Assembly (NCBI RefSeq): GCF_000001735.4
Contig: NC_003074.8
Location: 19,847,261 to 19,911,260 of the forward strand
DNA: 64,000 nt
DNA from: Arabidopsis thaliana
Lineage: Eukaryota; Streptophyta; Magnoliopsida; Brassicales; Brassicaceae
Reading direction: 5' to 3'
Part shown: positions 42,515 through 53,042 of the stretch, one piece after another
How the letters are laid out: the number at the start of each line of letters is the position of its first letter
How positions within the stretch are numbered: position 1 is the stretch's first letter
Program-made: the position numbers and the translations under genes
Notes under the pieces: model-generated
Seen by the model: the letters and a program-made list of their open reading frames with translations, nothing else
Told to the model about the DNA's origin: nothing
Database searches by the model: none

Positions 42515-43843
42515 GGTTTATATCTCTTAATTCTCTTTCCGCCTTTCGAATCGTTTAGGTGTTATCGCTTTCTTCTACATCTTTGGTGGTAAATCTTTGA
42601 ATGAAAAGTTTCCTTTGTTAATGAATATCGTTTTCTTCATAAGAACAAAAAATTATTTGATCGGTGATCAATATCTTCTTCCGTTTCTGAGGGTTTTTTG
42701 GCCTTTTTTTCTATCCATAACTCTTTTGGTTCTTCACGATTCCACTAATTTGGTGGGGAGCAACACTAGTTATATTTTGCAGAGATTTGTGGGCACAATG
42801 GTAAATCATATACTTGAGTAATTATGTTAAAGAATGTTTCACTTTAACAAAATCATACTGATCCATTTGGTTTTATCTTAATCCCTTGATTTAATCACTT
42901 CATGGTGATTTCTAACTGTGTTTAGTGATGACGATGTTGATGATTGATGTTTAAGGTTTTCACTTTTCAGTGAACAAACGTTACAACTGGGCCTATTTAT
43001 CATTCGTGACCCATTTTTTCCCTCGTGATCGGGCTCTAGCGGGAAAAATTCAGACACATAAAATAAGAGTATTAAACACGAGACACGTGTATATTTCTGA
43101 TTCGCTCCGAGTAAGGTGGCCACGTCTTCGTCTCCCTAGTTGACCTTTCTTTGCATTTCTATCTTAATATAAAAAAAACTCGTTTGATCCATCCGTCTTC
43201 TCTCAGATTAGCTTTTTAACATCTTGGCTGGGTTTCGTGTGATTTCGTTTTGGATATGGTTGTTCGGATTCTTGTTACCATGATTCGGCTATAGTGTTTG
43301 TCGCCTCTGATTGTCTCAAGCATCGTTCTTTACTGATTTTTAGATAGCTCTGAGATCTGTCTCTGCGATTCGTCGGATTTGAATTCGTTTTTTTTTTTGG
43401 GTAGCTCTTGGATTTCTTCTTCTAGGGTTTCCAAGAGGATAGAGAAAATGCGGGTGTCCTCTGAGATACTCCTTCTTTCTTTGGTTCCGGCGTTGACTTT
43501 TTATCATTCTGGTTTAAGTTCTAATCGTTTGAAACCTCTTCAAAAGAGTGATTGGCGTGGTAATCTTAGTTAAACAACAATTTCTCTGTTTTTTTGTTTC
43601 TCCGATCTCTTCAGATCTTTTCAATTTTCTCTTCGGTTTGGTTTGTTTTCACGCATTTCCTAGCTCGGAGTAAGCTAATCGAAGAAAACAAGCTTGTTAT
43701 TGATCGATCTTTCGGTTTTTGTTTTGACGTTTTGTGTGAACGAGGTAATTTGGCTATATGATTTTTTGGCTAAAGTGTTGTTTGAGCTAGAGTTCTCTTG
43801 TTAATGGTATTTGAATTTGTGTTTGTTGCAGTTACTTTTGGAT
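42515..43843. other. H2B 3' region and leader of the next gene
   Basis: After the H2B 3'-UTR (to about 42800) the DNA is AT-rich. From about 43190 it becomes a pyrimidine-rich leader for the gene at 43844, with a uORF of 41 codons at 43448-43573 (MRVSSEILLLSLVPALTFY). An intron-like stretch follows, ending in TTGTTGCAG at 43823-43831. No other gene supported. Confidence 0.55.
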
Positions 43844-44954
43844 ATGAGCTCTGTCTGTGGTGGGTTGGATTTCAAAGATGCAGAGAGCAGCTCTGCTTCC
43901 AGTCCCATTATATGTTCTACTGGCGTAAAGCATATCTCTTGTGTTGGATCTGATGATGCTCAAGAGTCTGATGGTGATGATAGTGGTTATATACACCAAA
44001 CTGTGATTGAAGAATCCAAAGACAAGGCGATCAGCGAACCCATCCCTGAGTCTTTACCTCTCAATTCTTTGGATGATGAAAGTGAAGATAAGAACCTTGC
44101 TACTGCATTGCAAGACATGTTCTCTGAGAGTGTAAGTGACCCTATCTTATTTCATAACACTGGTCGCTATCTTTATAGTTGTTGCGTTTTTTCTGTTCTA
44201 TTGTCTTTTGTTCTTTCTCCTGTTTAGAATACGGTGTGGTCTGTGCTGATGTCAAGTTTCTATCTTTGATCACATATATAATTGAACTTAGATGTTTTGC
44301 GTAGCTCTAGGCTTGTGATCGTGGCTGTTTCAATCATATGTCGGTAGTTGCTTACAACATCTAGAACCAACCTTTTAGTCTTTAGTGGTAGATATACAAG
44401 AATGCGAAGGAGTAACATTACAAATCATCCCTGGCCAAAGCAAGAACATAGCTTAGGTTTTATGATCCATGAAATAATACAAATCCTTAGATTTTGGCTG
44501 TGTGATATATATATATATCAATGTTTGGTGCTTATAAATATCTTTTCTGTTTATGATATATGTAGTAGAGAAATGCTGTGTTTATGTTGGCTGCTTCTGA
44601 TTTTTGTTGTTTTTTGTAATCCAACAACAGATGAGTGTGGTTACTCTGATTCCTGCCATTAAAGGTGGTCGAGAGAAGCATGGCAAGTCACTCGAGAAGC
44701 TCAGTGTGTCATGGGCTGAAGATGTGTATGATCCTCCTCCCTCCATTGTCTCTCACACAAGAAGCAAGAAACAGCAACCGCAGAAATCAAAGAGCAAAGA
44801 CAACCTGAAGAAGAATGGAAAGAAAGGACAAAAGGGAAGCAGCAATTCCCGCAGCAGCAAAGACAAGAAGCAGATTTCTTCACGCAGCAGCAAATACAGT
44901 CGTGATAAGTTTGATTGGACAACACAAATGTCTGTTCTAGCTGCATCTTCTTGA
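43844..44954 (+). CDS. Plant protein of unknown function with acidic N- and basic C-terminus
   Basis: Two exons, 43844-44131 and 44631-44954, joined in phase 0 (GAGAGT/GTAAGT to AACAG/ATGAGT); 203 aa. I do not know its function. Exon 1 is acidic and Ser-rich (MSSVCGGLDFKDAESSSASS, later NSLDDESEDKNLATALQDMF). Exon 2 begins VVTLIPAIKGGREKHGKSLE, then KLSVSWAEDVYDPPPSIVSH, which looks like the conserved core, then a Lys/Ser/Gln-rich basic tail (SKSKDNLKKNGKKGQKGSSN) and a short end, SVLAASS. The basic tail suggests a nuclear or nucleic-acid-associated protein, as inference only. The leader has a possible uORF and an intron. Confidence 0.85.
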
Positions 44955-45602
44955 ATCTGTGTGGTATGACCAAGGCTCTTGCGTCTTCCTTGCTCTTGTC
45001 TCTCTCTCTCTCTCTTTCTTGTTTATAAATAAAAGATTTGAAGTGAAAACTTTTCTCGAGTTTCAGAACGACTATTGTTGTTGGTACGGAATTGATTTTG
45101 TTTTTACTCAATTTACCACTTTTATTGTGAAGTTTTTCCCTCTCTACTTGTTCCTTTATCTATAATATAGCTGATAATTTTGCAAAAAGTTGATACTGCT
45201 AATTTAGTAGAGCAAATTGGATCGTAGTTCGTAGATTTCAACCCTTAATTTGATGGAAAGTGCACAAGAAATAATATATCAGTTCAAGCAAAACCATACA
45301 CAGTACAGAAAGGAACAACATTAGTATTATATGCCGACGACTTTACTATATTTGCTTCTTTTTACTTCTTTCCTTTACAAAATATTTCACTAGATCTGAA
45401 ACCTCTCCTGTGTCAACTCTAAATTCTAATATCGTCTTTGTTAAGGGCTTGTACAAAAAATAACAGAGGTACACAAGAAATGATCCTTCTGCAAAAAGAA
45501 AACAAAGAGTGGGTTTAAAAGGGGCAAGAGAGCAAAAAAAGGAAAGATCCCAAATCCCAAAATCCGGATGAAGCTTCAAAAAATCTTCCATGAAAGATGA
45601 TA
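44955..45602. terminator. Converging 3' regions
   Basis: Tail-to-tail spacer. A CT microsatellite is at about 44998-45018 and AATAAA at about 45027. ORFs on the minus strand at 45346-45765 are out of frame with the PHD gene and are shadows of its last exon and UTR. Confidence 0.5.
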
Positions 45603-48600
45603 TCAGATGATTGAAGTTGATTCTGAAAAACTCGGTACTTTCTTCTCGAGCATCGATGTTCCCTTGAAGATTGTTAGTTGCACTTCTCTCTGGTACCTCT
45701 GTAACTGTAAACACAAACACCATTGTTAATCCTCTTTTAACCATTTTTGTAACCAGACTGCGCAACCATTAAAGATTTGATCAAGTCAAAAGATTAATCA
45801 TGAAAGCATTTGCCAGGAAATGTCCCAGGCCAAACTTTACGTACTCGATGTTCAGTCATCTTTGTGAATCCAAATTTATTTGTCCAGATAGACTCAGCTT
45901 CTTCAGCTGCTGGGAGAAGCAAGTTCTCAACATTCAGAGAGGAAAGAAGATTCTCAACGCAAGCAAACAGCCCTTGAAAGTAGCCCTATAGAACCATTAA
46001 ACAAATTGGTTTTGTCACAAGTTATAAAACAAACAAGCGAATCCGACACAGCAAAGAAACATGGGATGTACAAAAGCTTACCCTTCCCTGATACTCTCGG
46101 CTTGTAGCTACAATAGGAAGTTCTGCAACTTTCTGACCAAATATCCTAAGCAGCGCGGCAGAAACAACTAGGGAACTAAAAACGCAGCAAAAAACATTTA
46201 GAAAGATTGAGAGATGGTAAAACAACAATACAGAGAGAAAGATAAATGCATCAAGAACACCAGACATACTTCACCATCAGGACCAAGCAGTACATTCCTC
46301 CAAACTCCTGGCCAGATATGTTTCTCCTGCAAACATGTTGGAAGAATTACCAGGATGATCAATTACTATTAACATTTGAATGAAAAAGGAACTTGAATCT
46401 GAGTTTATCATAGTACAGCTTACCCATAGACCATGACAGGAATGAGATCACGACCAGACTTTGCCACAATGGGATCAAAACACTCCTGAAAAGTAAACTC
46501 ATTTGCTATACATGTGTTTATAAAATAAATTCGCTGTACAATGTACATGTGTGTAAGAAATAAATTTACAAGCCAGATAAAACTCAAAATGATGTGAGCA
46601 CATTTATAAATTGAGGCATACCCTGAAAATAGTAGCTGCTCGTGAAAGTAAGGGTAGATGCTCTGGGTATCGACTTTTTCCACTAAGCATCCTCCACTCC
46701 ACAGTATTTCCATTGTCAATATATATTCCTTTTTCTCTGTACTTTCTGCTTATCGTGTCTAACAAAAGCGTGGGAATAGTTTGTGGCCCACATGAAGCAG
46801 AGCTTTGAAGAACCCTGTGAATCCTGCTGCAGTCACTACAGCAGAACCATTTATCTTGGGGGATTCCCTACAGCAATCAGGAAAGAAATGAGACAGGTTT
46901 AATGAACATGTGAACACAGACCACCTATATTACATGACTTACTTTCAAATCACAAAGCTCATTTTCCCTGAGACAACCGACGTGGTACTCTTTCTCGCAC
47001 TTCAAGAGCAAAGAGGAAAAATGACCATTAGACAAGAAAGACGTGGGTAAAGAAAATCTGGAATAAGAAACCAGAAACAACAATACCTGGTCACAGAGAA
47101 TAACTGTCCTATCATCAAATTTCCCAATGCTAAAATCATGCGACCTATCAGAAATGGGGGATAATGAATAAGCAGAGTGGAGTACAAGTATATTCGCATT
47201 CAAATTAAAATAGGTATACAACCAACCTGCAGAACACGCAACCACCAATTTCGCTTTCTGGTGCTTTAACAACTCTTGTCAGTCTTATAACTATGGGTTT
47301 TAAATTGGGATCACTAGCAGTGGCTATTTTACAAGAGGTAGGTCCATCATTGCAGCTTGAACAGTACCAAGTACCTTCAGGCATTGATTGAAATTTCAAG
47401 CATGCTGCATATGAAAAGGGTCACCAAGTATTAGAACCGGAGAACAACCTTAGAGCTAATACCAAAACAATGCTAATTTTGCAAATCATCTTTAAGAATT
47501 TATCTTAGAACTTAAATGGAAAGAGGCAAATATCAGTAATTCCTTTTTCATTATGCTTAGGAAAATTTTCTTGAAATATGTGCTCAAGAGATTAAGTTGT
47601 AGATTCGCCATAGTAAGTAGAATGAGCGAGCAAGTTTACTACTATCCTTTAGCAGTAACGAATACACACCTGTATGAAATGCTTGAGGACATCCAGCACA
47701 AAGTAGCAAATCTCCACCATTGCCACAAATAGAACACATGTCATCACTGTCACCAGTTGTAATGACATGGCCCCCATCCGCCAATGACACAGCTATATCA
47801 TGCAATGACAATCCGGAAGATATGTGGATTCGACGATAACTGCAACAGAAACAGAAACTTCAGATATGTCTTACAACATTAGTGCAAAAACACATCGTAA
47901 CTAGATAACTCACGGTTGTCGTCTACCAGCCATTCCAGCATGTGCTTCGAATTGTGAAGGACTAATCTGTGGTTAAGAAACACGATAAATATCTGTCATT
48001 ATACTTGGAAAAGAAAATGAGTCTAACGGCCAATTTACATAGTCACTGCATCCAGCATGTTACCTTTGTGTCGCAGCAGCTACATACTATACCACTTCCT
48101 TGCTTGTAACCCTGCAGTAGTTTCTGCGAGAAAAACAAGTGTCAGCAAAAGCAGTCAAACTTAAATTTGCAACAAGAATAAACAGAGTTACTCAATTAAG
48201 CCCACAAATAACAGACCTGTGATTTCACATAGTAAGCCAATTCAGTCCCATCCGGTAGCCCATTTGGCAAAAACAGCAACCGATGTAAATCATTGTCCCT
48301 ATAAAGATATGATTGCAATTATTTATCATCACCCTTTAGAGCATGAATGTGGACAAAAGACACCCAAATAATGAGAATCACAAAAGCAATACAAACCTCT
48401 TCCATTTACCGCCTCCAGAAACTTTCTTATGGCAACCCATACCAAACATATGAGAGGTAAGCCTACAGTATTAACGACCAAGTAAATTTTCTATGTTCCT
48501 TAAACAAATTGTCATAGGTAATACTCGAGTATCAATATCTAAGCAAGAAAACTTGAGGACCGTACTTCTTAGCTTTTGGCTTATGTGCGTGTCGAGTGTC

Positions 48601-50152
48601 CTTTGTACAGATTTTCTCTCTAAAATAATTGTCCTCTGGAAAACATGGAGTAGAGCTTTGACTCTCATCAAGAGACCAACCAGAACCAGGATAACTGCAA
48701 CTTTCACAACTATAACTTAGACCATGTCAACCTTCTTACAAAATAAACAACTAGATAACAAAGGATCCAAGTGTCAGCTGAATGCCTGAATGTCATCTTC
48801 AATTACAAATCTTTGGAGATTTCAGATCAAGTAACAACACAAGTAGGAGGTCAAAGTACCTAACAAGTGATTGAAACGAATGATCCATGATATGGTTGCT
48901 ATCATCTTCAGTCATATTCTTATCTTGCTGGAAACTTCCTGAAGAACAAAATAGCAAGTCAGCTATGTCCATCAGAAAGTAAAAGAATACACATTACAAT
49001 CCAGGGAAAGCACTTTTAAAAATGCAGGGAGATTTCCACGCAAACAATGCAGACTAAATCCACCAAGCAACTAAGATACCTTTCCAAGCCTGAAAACCCT
49101 CCTCGCTCAGAGCAGAACCAGCCACTTTCCTTATCACCTCCTCCAAAACGTCAGGGGGAGCAATCCTCAGCTCTTGAATTACGTTATAAACCGGCCGTCC
49201 ATTCTCCAGATATATGTGATTATTAGGGTGTTTTGTTTTTCCACCAGCATGCCGCTCGAACTCATATGCACCTAGAACCTTCCCACAAAACGAAATATGA
49301 CAAAGTTAAAAATTTGAGAAATTGCACTTAAGTACAACCCCACAAGAAAACTATGAAGAATGACAAACTTACTTTCGAGAAATCGCACGCAGTACAGCCA
49401 CACAAATACCCACCCGAGTGGATTATCCCTTGAAGCTCTCTCTAATGACCACAAAAAGTAACATAAGAACATATATATGAGAATATCCAAACTAATAGCA
49501 GGAGAAACCACAAAGAACAGAAACTTACAGCAGCTGAGGTTGAAAGGTACTTCACCCGAGCACCATCGAGAATCCCCGTCCCCAATAGCTTCTTCACATT
49601 AGATAGGAAGTTGGTAGAGTCAATCTTCTTCAACATTTTCACACCTAAAGTTGAAGAAGCTACATTGGAAGGATAACCCTCCCAAGTATGCTCTTGAATC
49701 ATGGGCAAATCACAGAAATCCTCATTTCGTTTACTGAGCTTAAATGTGATTTTCGTTATCCCAGTTGTGCTAAGATGCTTTGGAATCTCCCTTTCGAAAC
49801 TTGACGGTACAGCATCACTATTAGCTAGCGATGAACAGTATTCACTGTGTTTCTCATCAGTTATAGTCTCATAGGAACCAGAACAAGACCCGACACGGTC
49901 ACCAGAACTCGATTTAGCCGGATTACTAGTGATATCGCGAAAACTAGAGGCGTTATCCACCACCGGAGACGGGACTGGGTTTGATATCTCCGACTTCATG
50001 TCATCATTTGAAGGTTCCTTGGTTTGTCTCTTGTTGGAGGAATAAAGCTCTTCTTCGTCTAGATTATCTTGTTCAAAACAAAGACGGTCTCTCTTCAAAT
50101 CCTTCTTCGTTTCTGAATTCTCTTTCGCGAAACAAACTGTTGCTTCTCCCAT
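45603..50152 (-). CDS. PHD-finger protein with GNAT acetyltransferase domain
   Basis: Nuclear chromatin-type protein, related to plant PHD/acyl-CoA N-acyltransferases such as IDM1 (family knowledge). The start is at 50152 (MGEATVCFAKENSETKKDLK); about 840 aa over many exons. Exon 1 (to about 49530) is a Ser/acidic region ending LLGTGILDGARVKYLSTSAA, the start of a TDM/Tify-like module. Next comes CGCTACDFSKVLGAYEFERH (about 49390-49080), then a second similar Cys/His motif near 48080. The PHD finger is MCSICGNGGDLLLCAGCP plus WYCSSC (47800-47340). A second Cys/His block, VILCDQCEKEYHVGCL, follows (47110-46960). The GNAT region is at about 46700-45850, with EYQGRG as a cofactor-loop-like motif. 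The last exon ends SFSESTSIIstop, at 45603. Target unknown. Confidence 0.9.
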
Positions 50153-51736
50153 TGTAAAATTTCTCAAGAAATTAGCACTTGTACTGTGACTGAGATTATC
50201 TCTGAGATTTGTAAGGCTTAAGAAACAATTCGAATTCCAAGTTTTGGGGTACACTGATATTGCAAACCCGATCCGTAAAACACGTTTGATGGTCCCAATC
50301 CAAATCGGAGAAGAAACTCTCTTGTGTTTGAGGATTTTTATTTTTTTCCCTCAGAAGAAATCGAAATGGAGAAATGTACCGATCTAGTAACCCTAAAATT
50401 TACATATGGAGATGATTAAAGTCGAAATATTCACAGAGATAGTGGTAAGAACAAAACGGGGTGGAAACCCTAAGCTCGACCAGAATCGAAAGTTGGGAAG
50501 AGAACTTTGTGGATCTAAGATTTGCAGAAAACGATTAGAGAAATCGATTTCGAAAGAAATCCGAACAAGGTAAGAGAAGAGGAAACGAATTAGGGTTAGG
50601 GTTTCCGGAAGTGAGATAAGAGAGGGAAAAGAGAGAAAATAGAGGGAACGTGTAACGCGGCAACGAACCAGAAGGAAGTAATGCTTTGTTTAGCGGTCCA
50701 CATTTAACTTTTAAATGAGAGAGAAGATGACCAACTATTTTAAATTAATAAAACAGATTTTGATGGATAATATTACAGATTTTTAAAATATCTTATTGGT
50801 GGGAAATTTATTTAGCGGGAGAACTGAAATTTTCGTTTCTAGTGTAACGTGTTGCGTTGGATTGAGGTGACGAGTTCGACTCTCTACATCACACATTCTT
50901 TTAAAAAAATCTTAAATTTACAAAACAACTGTCCTAATTTTTCTGTTTGTTTTTTTTTATTGGCTTTTTTAGCCTTCAAAATTTAAAAGGATCGGCTCTG
51001 TTTAAAATAATAAGTTATCATTAACAGTCATTTTTTCCATTCATATTGGTTAATGTAACTTGAGATAATATCATGTTTTCAGAGAATATGTAGACAACGT
51101 AGTAGCAAAGTCACTTTAGAGTGACTGGAATTGTTCTCTCTGTGGCTGGAATTAAGTAGATTCGTTGGCAAATGTAACGGAATCTGGTATTAGCTATGAA
51201 GACCAAAGGTACATATCTATGTAGATTAATGTATAAAGGTTTTTATTTAATAATGAACCCTTTCTCACCCTTCTTCAATGCATATTTTTGATGATAGTAA
51301 GAATTAGAGGTATCAGAGAATGTAGAATCCTATGTGGATATGGTAGGTATGATGATCTCAAACGAGAAAATCCTAAGAGATGTTACAAGAGGAAACAAAA
51401 GAGATTAGACCTAAGAAGAAGTTTAAAGCCTGATATAGTCCATGAAGTTTGGATGGTCAAAGAGAGGAACAAGACCTATGTAAAGAAATAAGACAAAGGT
51501 TGCATTCTATACGGTAAAACAGAGTTAAGGTGCTAGAAGTTGAAAAGGAATTTTTGTTTCTAGGATCTTACATTGTTAACACGATAAATTATTGTCCATA
51601 TGATTGATATTACCTTTTTACCTAAATAGCGAAAATAGGTACAAAGCATCAAGACCAAATAGAAATCCATATCCTTAAAGCTTAAGCTTAGCTTTAGATT
51701 AGAGACCTATATAATAAGAAATGCTGATGCTAAATA
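50153..51736. other. Leader of the PHD gene and intergenic DNA
   Basis: Bases 50153-50650 are the PHD gene leader region, containing a telo-box pair (minus strand AAACCCTAACCCTAA near 50590). Beyond 50700 the DNA is AT-rich and becomes the 3' side of the RBR gene. A 67-codon Arg/Lys-rich ORF at 51288-51491 is not recognised. A GAGTTCGACTC motif near 50870 resembles a tRNA B box, but no full tRNA is present. Confidence 0.5.
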
Positions 51737-52784
51737 TCAACGCTTACAATTATAACAATAATGAGTATGGTCCCTCGATGGAGTTCCACAGTTGTAGCAA
51801 AAAGCCAACCCACACCTGCCAAAATGTGTTTAAAAAGATATATAAAAACAATGTTTTTTAAAAACACTCTTGTTAAGAAGAAGAAGATACATATATATAC
51901 CTGCACTTCATGTATAAGCAACCCTGAGATTTCTCAATATAGAATTTGCAAGAAGGACATCTTTTCCATTTCTTTTGCTTTGCCATCGTCGCAAGCAAAA
52001 TATCATCTCTTCCTCTCTCGTTCGCCGCTAGCTTCTGAAACTCCTCGCAAGTCATCTCCGGATGCCACTGAGTCCCACACTCCACACACACCATTCTATG
52101 ACAATGAGGACACTCCGAATCTTTCATCTTTACTTCACTCTCTTCTAAGAAAACCAAAGCAGAGCAATCCTTGTAAGGACAGTAGAATTTCTTCGAACGC
52201 ATCACTACTGCTTCACACAAAGCATCACCCCACCGATCAAAAACCTCTTTAGGCAAAATCTGACGACACTGATCTGGCTCGAGCCGACCAGAACAACCAG
52301 AGACAGGACATTCGATTGAGAGAATGTTGTCTTGTAATTTAGCTGCTATATATTTCGAAACACAGTCGTTGCAGTAGAAGTGAGAGCATCCACCGATACG
52401 AAACGACTCAATTATGGATTTTGAATCAACACATATCTCACAGTCGAAAGTCGCCGTCTTTGACGAAGAAGACTGACCCTTTTCTCTGTGGATTGGTGGT
52501 GCGAAACAGAGGATTCTGATATCATCGTCTTCATCATCGTAAAGATCAAGATCTATGTAAATTGGAGATTCTGACTTGATTACGGTTTTGTGAGGAGGGT
52601 AGACCCAGAGACGTTGAAGTTTCCGATCACGATCGTAATTCTCAACGGAAATAGCATCACGCTTTGTGGAACCACGTGCAGAGAGAGGAGGAGTGGAGAA
52701 GATGAAACAATCGGAATTATCGCCGTCGTCGTTTACATCTCCGGGAAGATCAACGATCACTGCGTTAACTGACTGTGTCGCCAT
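51737..52784 (-). CDS. RBR-type (RING-IBR-RING) E3 ubiquitin ligase
   Basis: Two exons, 51901-52784 and 51737-51815, giving 320 aa. RING1 carries Cys115, Cys118, Cys133, His135, Cys138 and Cys141 (FDCEICVDSK, GGCSHFYCNDCV). The IBR follows (FYCPYKDCSALV, ECPHCHRMVCVECGTQWHPE). RING2 is CPSCKFYIEKSQGCLYMKC and, across the intron, CGLAFCYNCGTPSRDH. The Cys in QGCLYM sits where RBR ligases form a thioester with ubiquitin (family knowledge), with LYM in place of the usual NHM. The N-terminal 90 residues are acidic and disordered. It faces the PPR gene with 258 bp between ATGs. Substrates unknown. Confidence 0.94.
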
Positions 52785-53042
52785 TTCAAAAATGATTCTA
52801 ATTAGGTTTCGTCCACAATCAGAATTAGGGTTTATGAATCACTTACTACTTTTTGCTCTTTTGCATTGAATCACTTTCCATTTTCCAAAGCGTCTCACTT
52901 TTTGGCTTACTGCTAAAAAACCTAAATCGAATTTTTAATAATTGTCCGGTTCACGAACGAACCGGTCGGTTAGCAAAAAATTGTAATCCTTAAACCCATT
53001 TTGTTGCTTCACTCTCATCATCTTCTCTGGAAACTGAAAACT
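52785..53042. promoter_or_regulatory. 258 bp shared promoter of RBR gene and MEE40
   Basis: The whole spacer between divergent ATGs, so both leaders and both promoters fit here. It includes TTAGGGTTT near 52825, a telo-box on the minus strand, and a CCGGTTCACG-AACGAACCGG near-palindrome around 52945-52965. A bidirectional promoter is the simplest reading. Confidence 0.55.

Noticed and set aside
45346..45765. 139-codon minus-strand ORF at the 3' end of the PHD/GNAT gene
   Set aside because: It is out of frame with the spliced last exon, whose protein ends in SFSESTSII at 45603.
50840..50895. Possible tRNA or SINE remnant (GAGTTCGACTC resembling a B box)
   Set aside because: No A box, acceptor stem or anticodon arm can be folded, and no poly-A or target duplication is visible.
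51288..51491. Arg/Lys-rich 67-codon ORF that hints at a retroelement zinc-knuckle
   Set aside because: Cysteine spacing does not match CCHC knuckles, and no flanking element structure is present.
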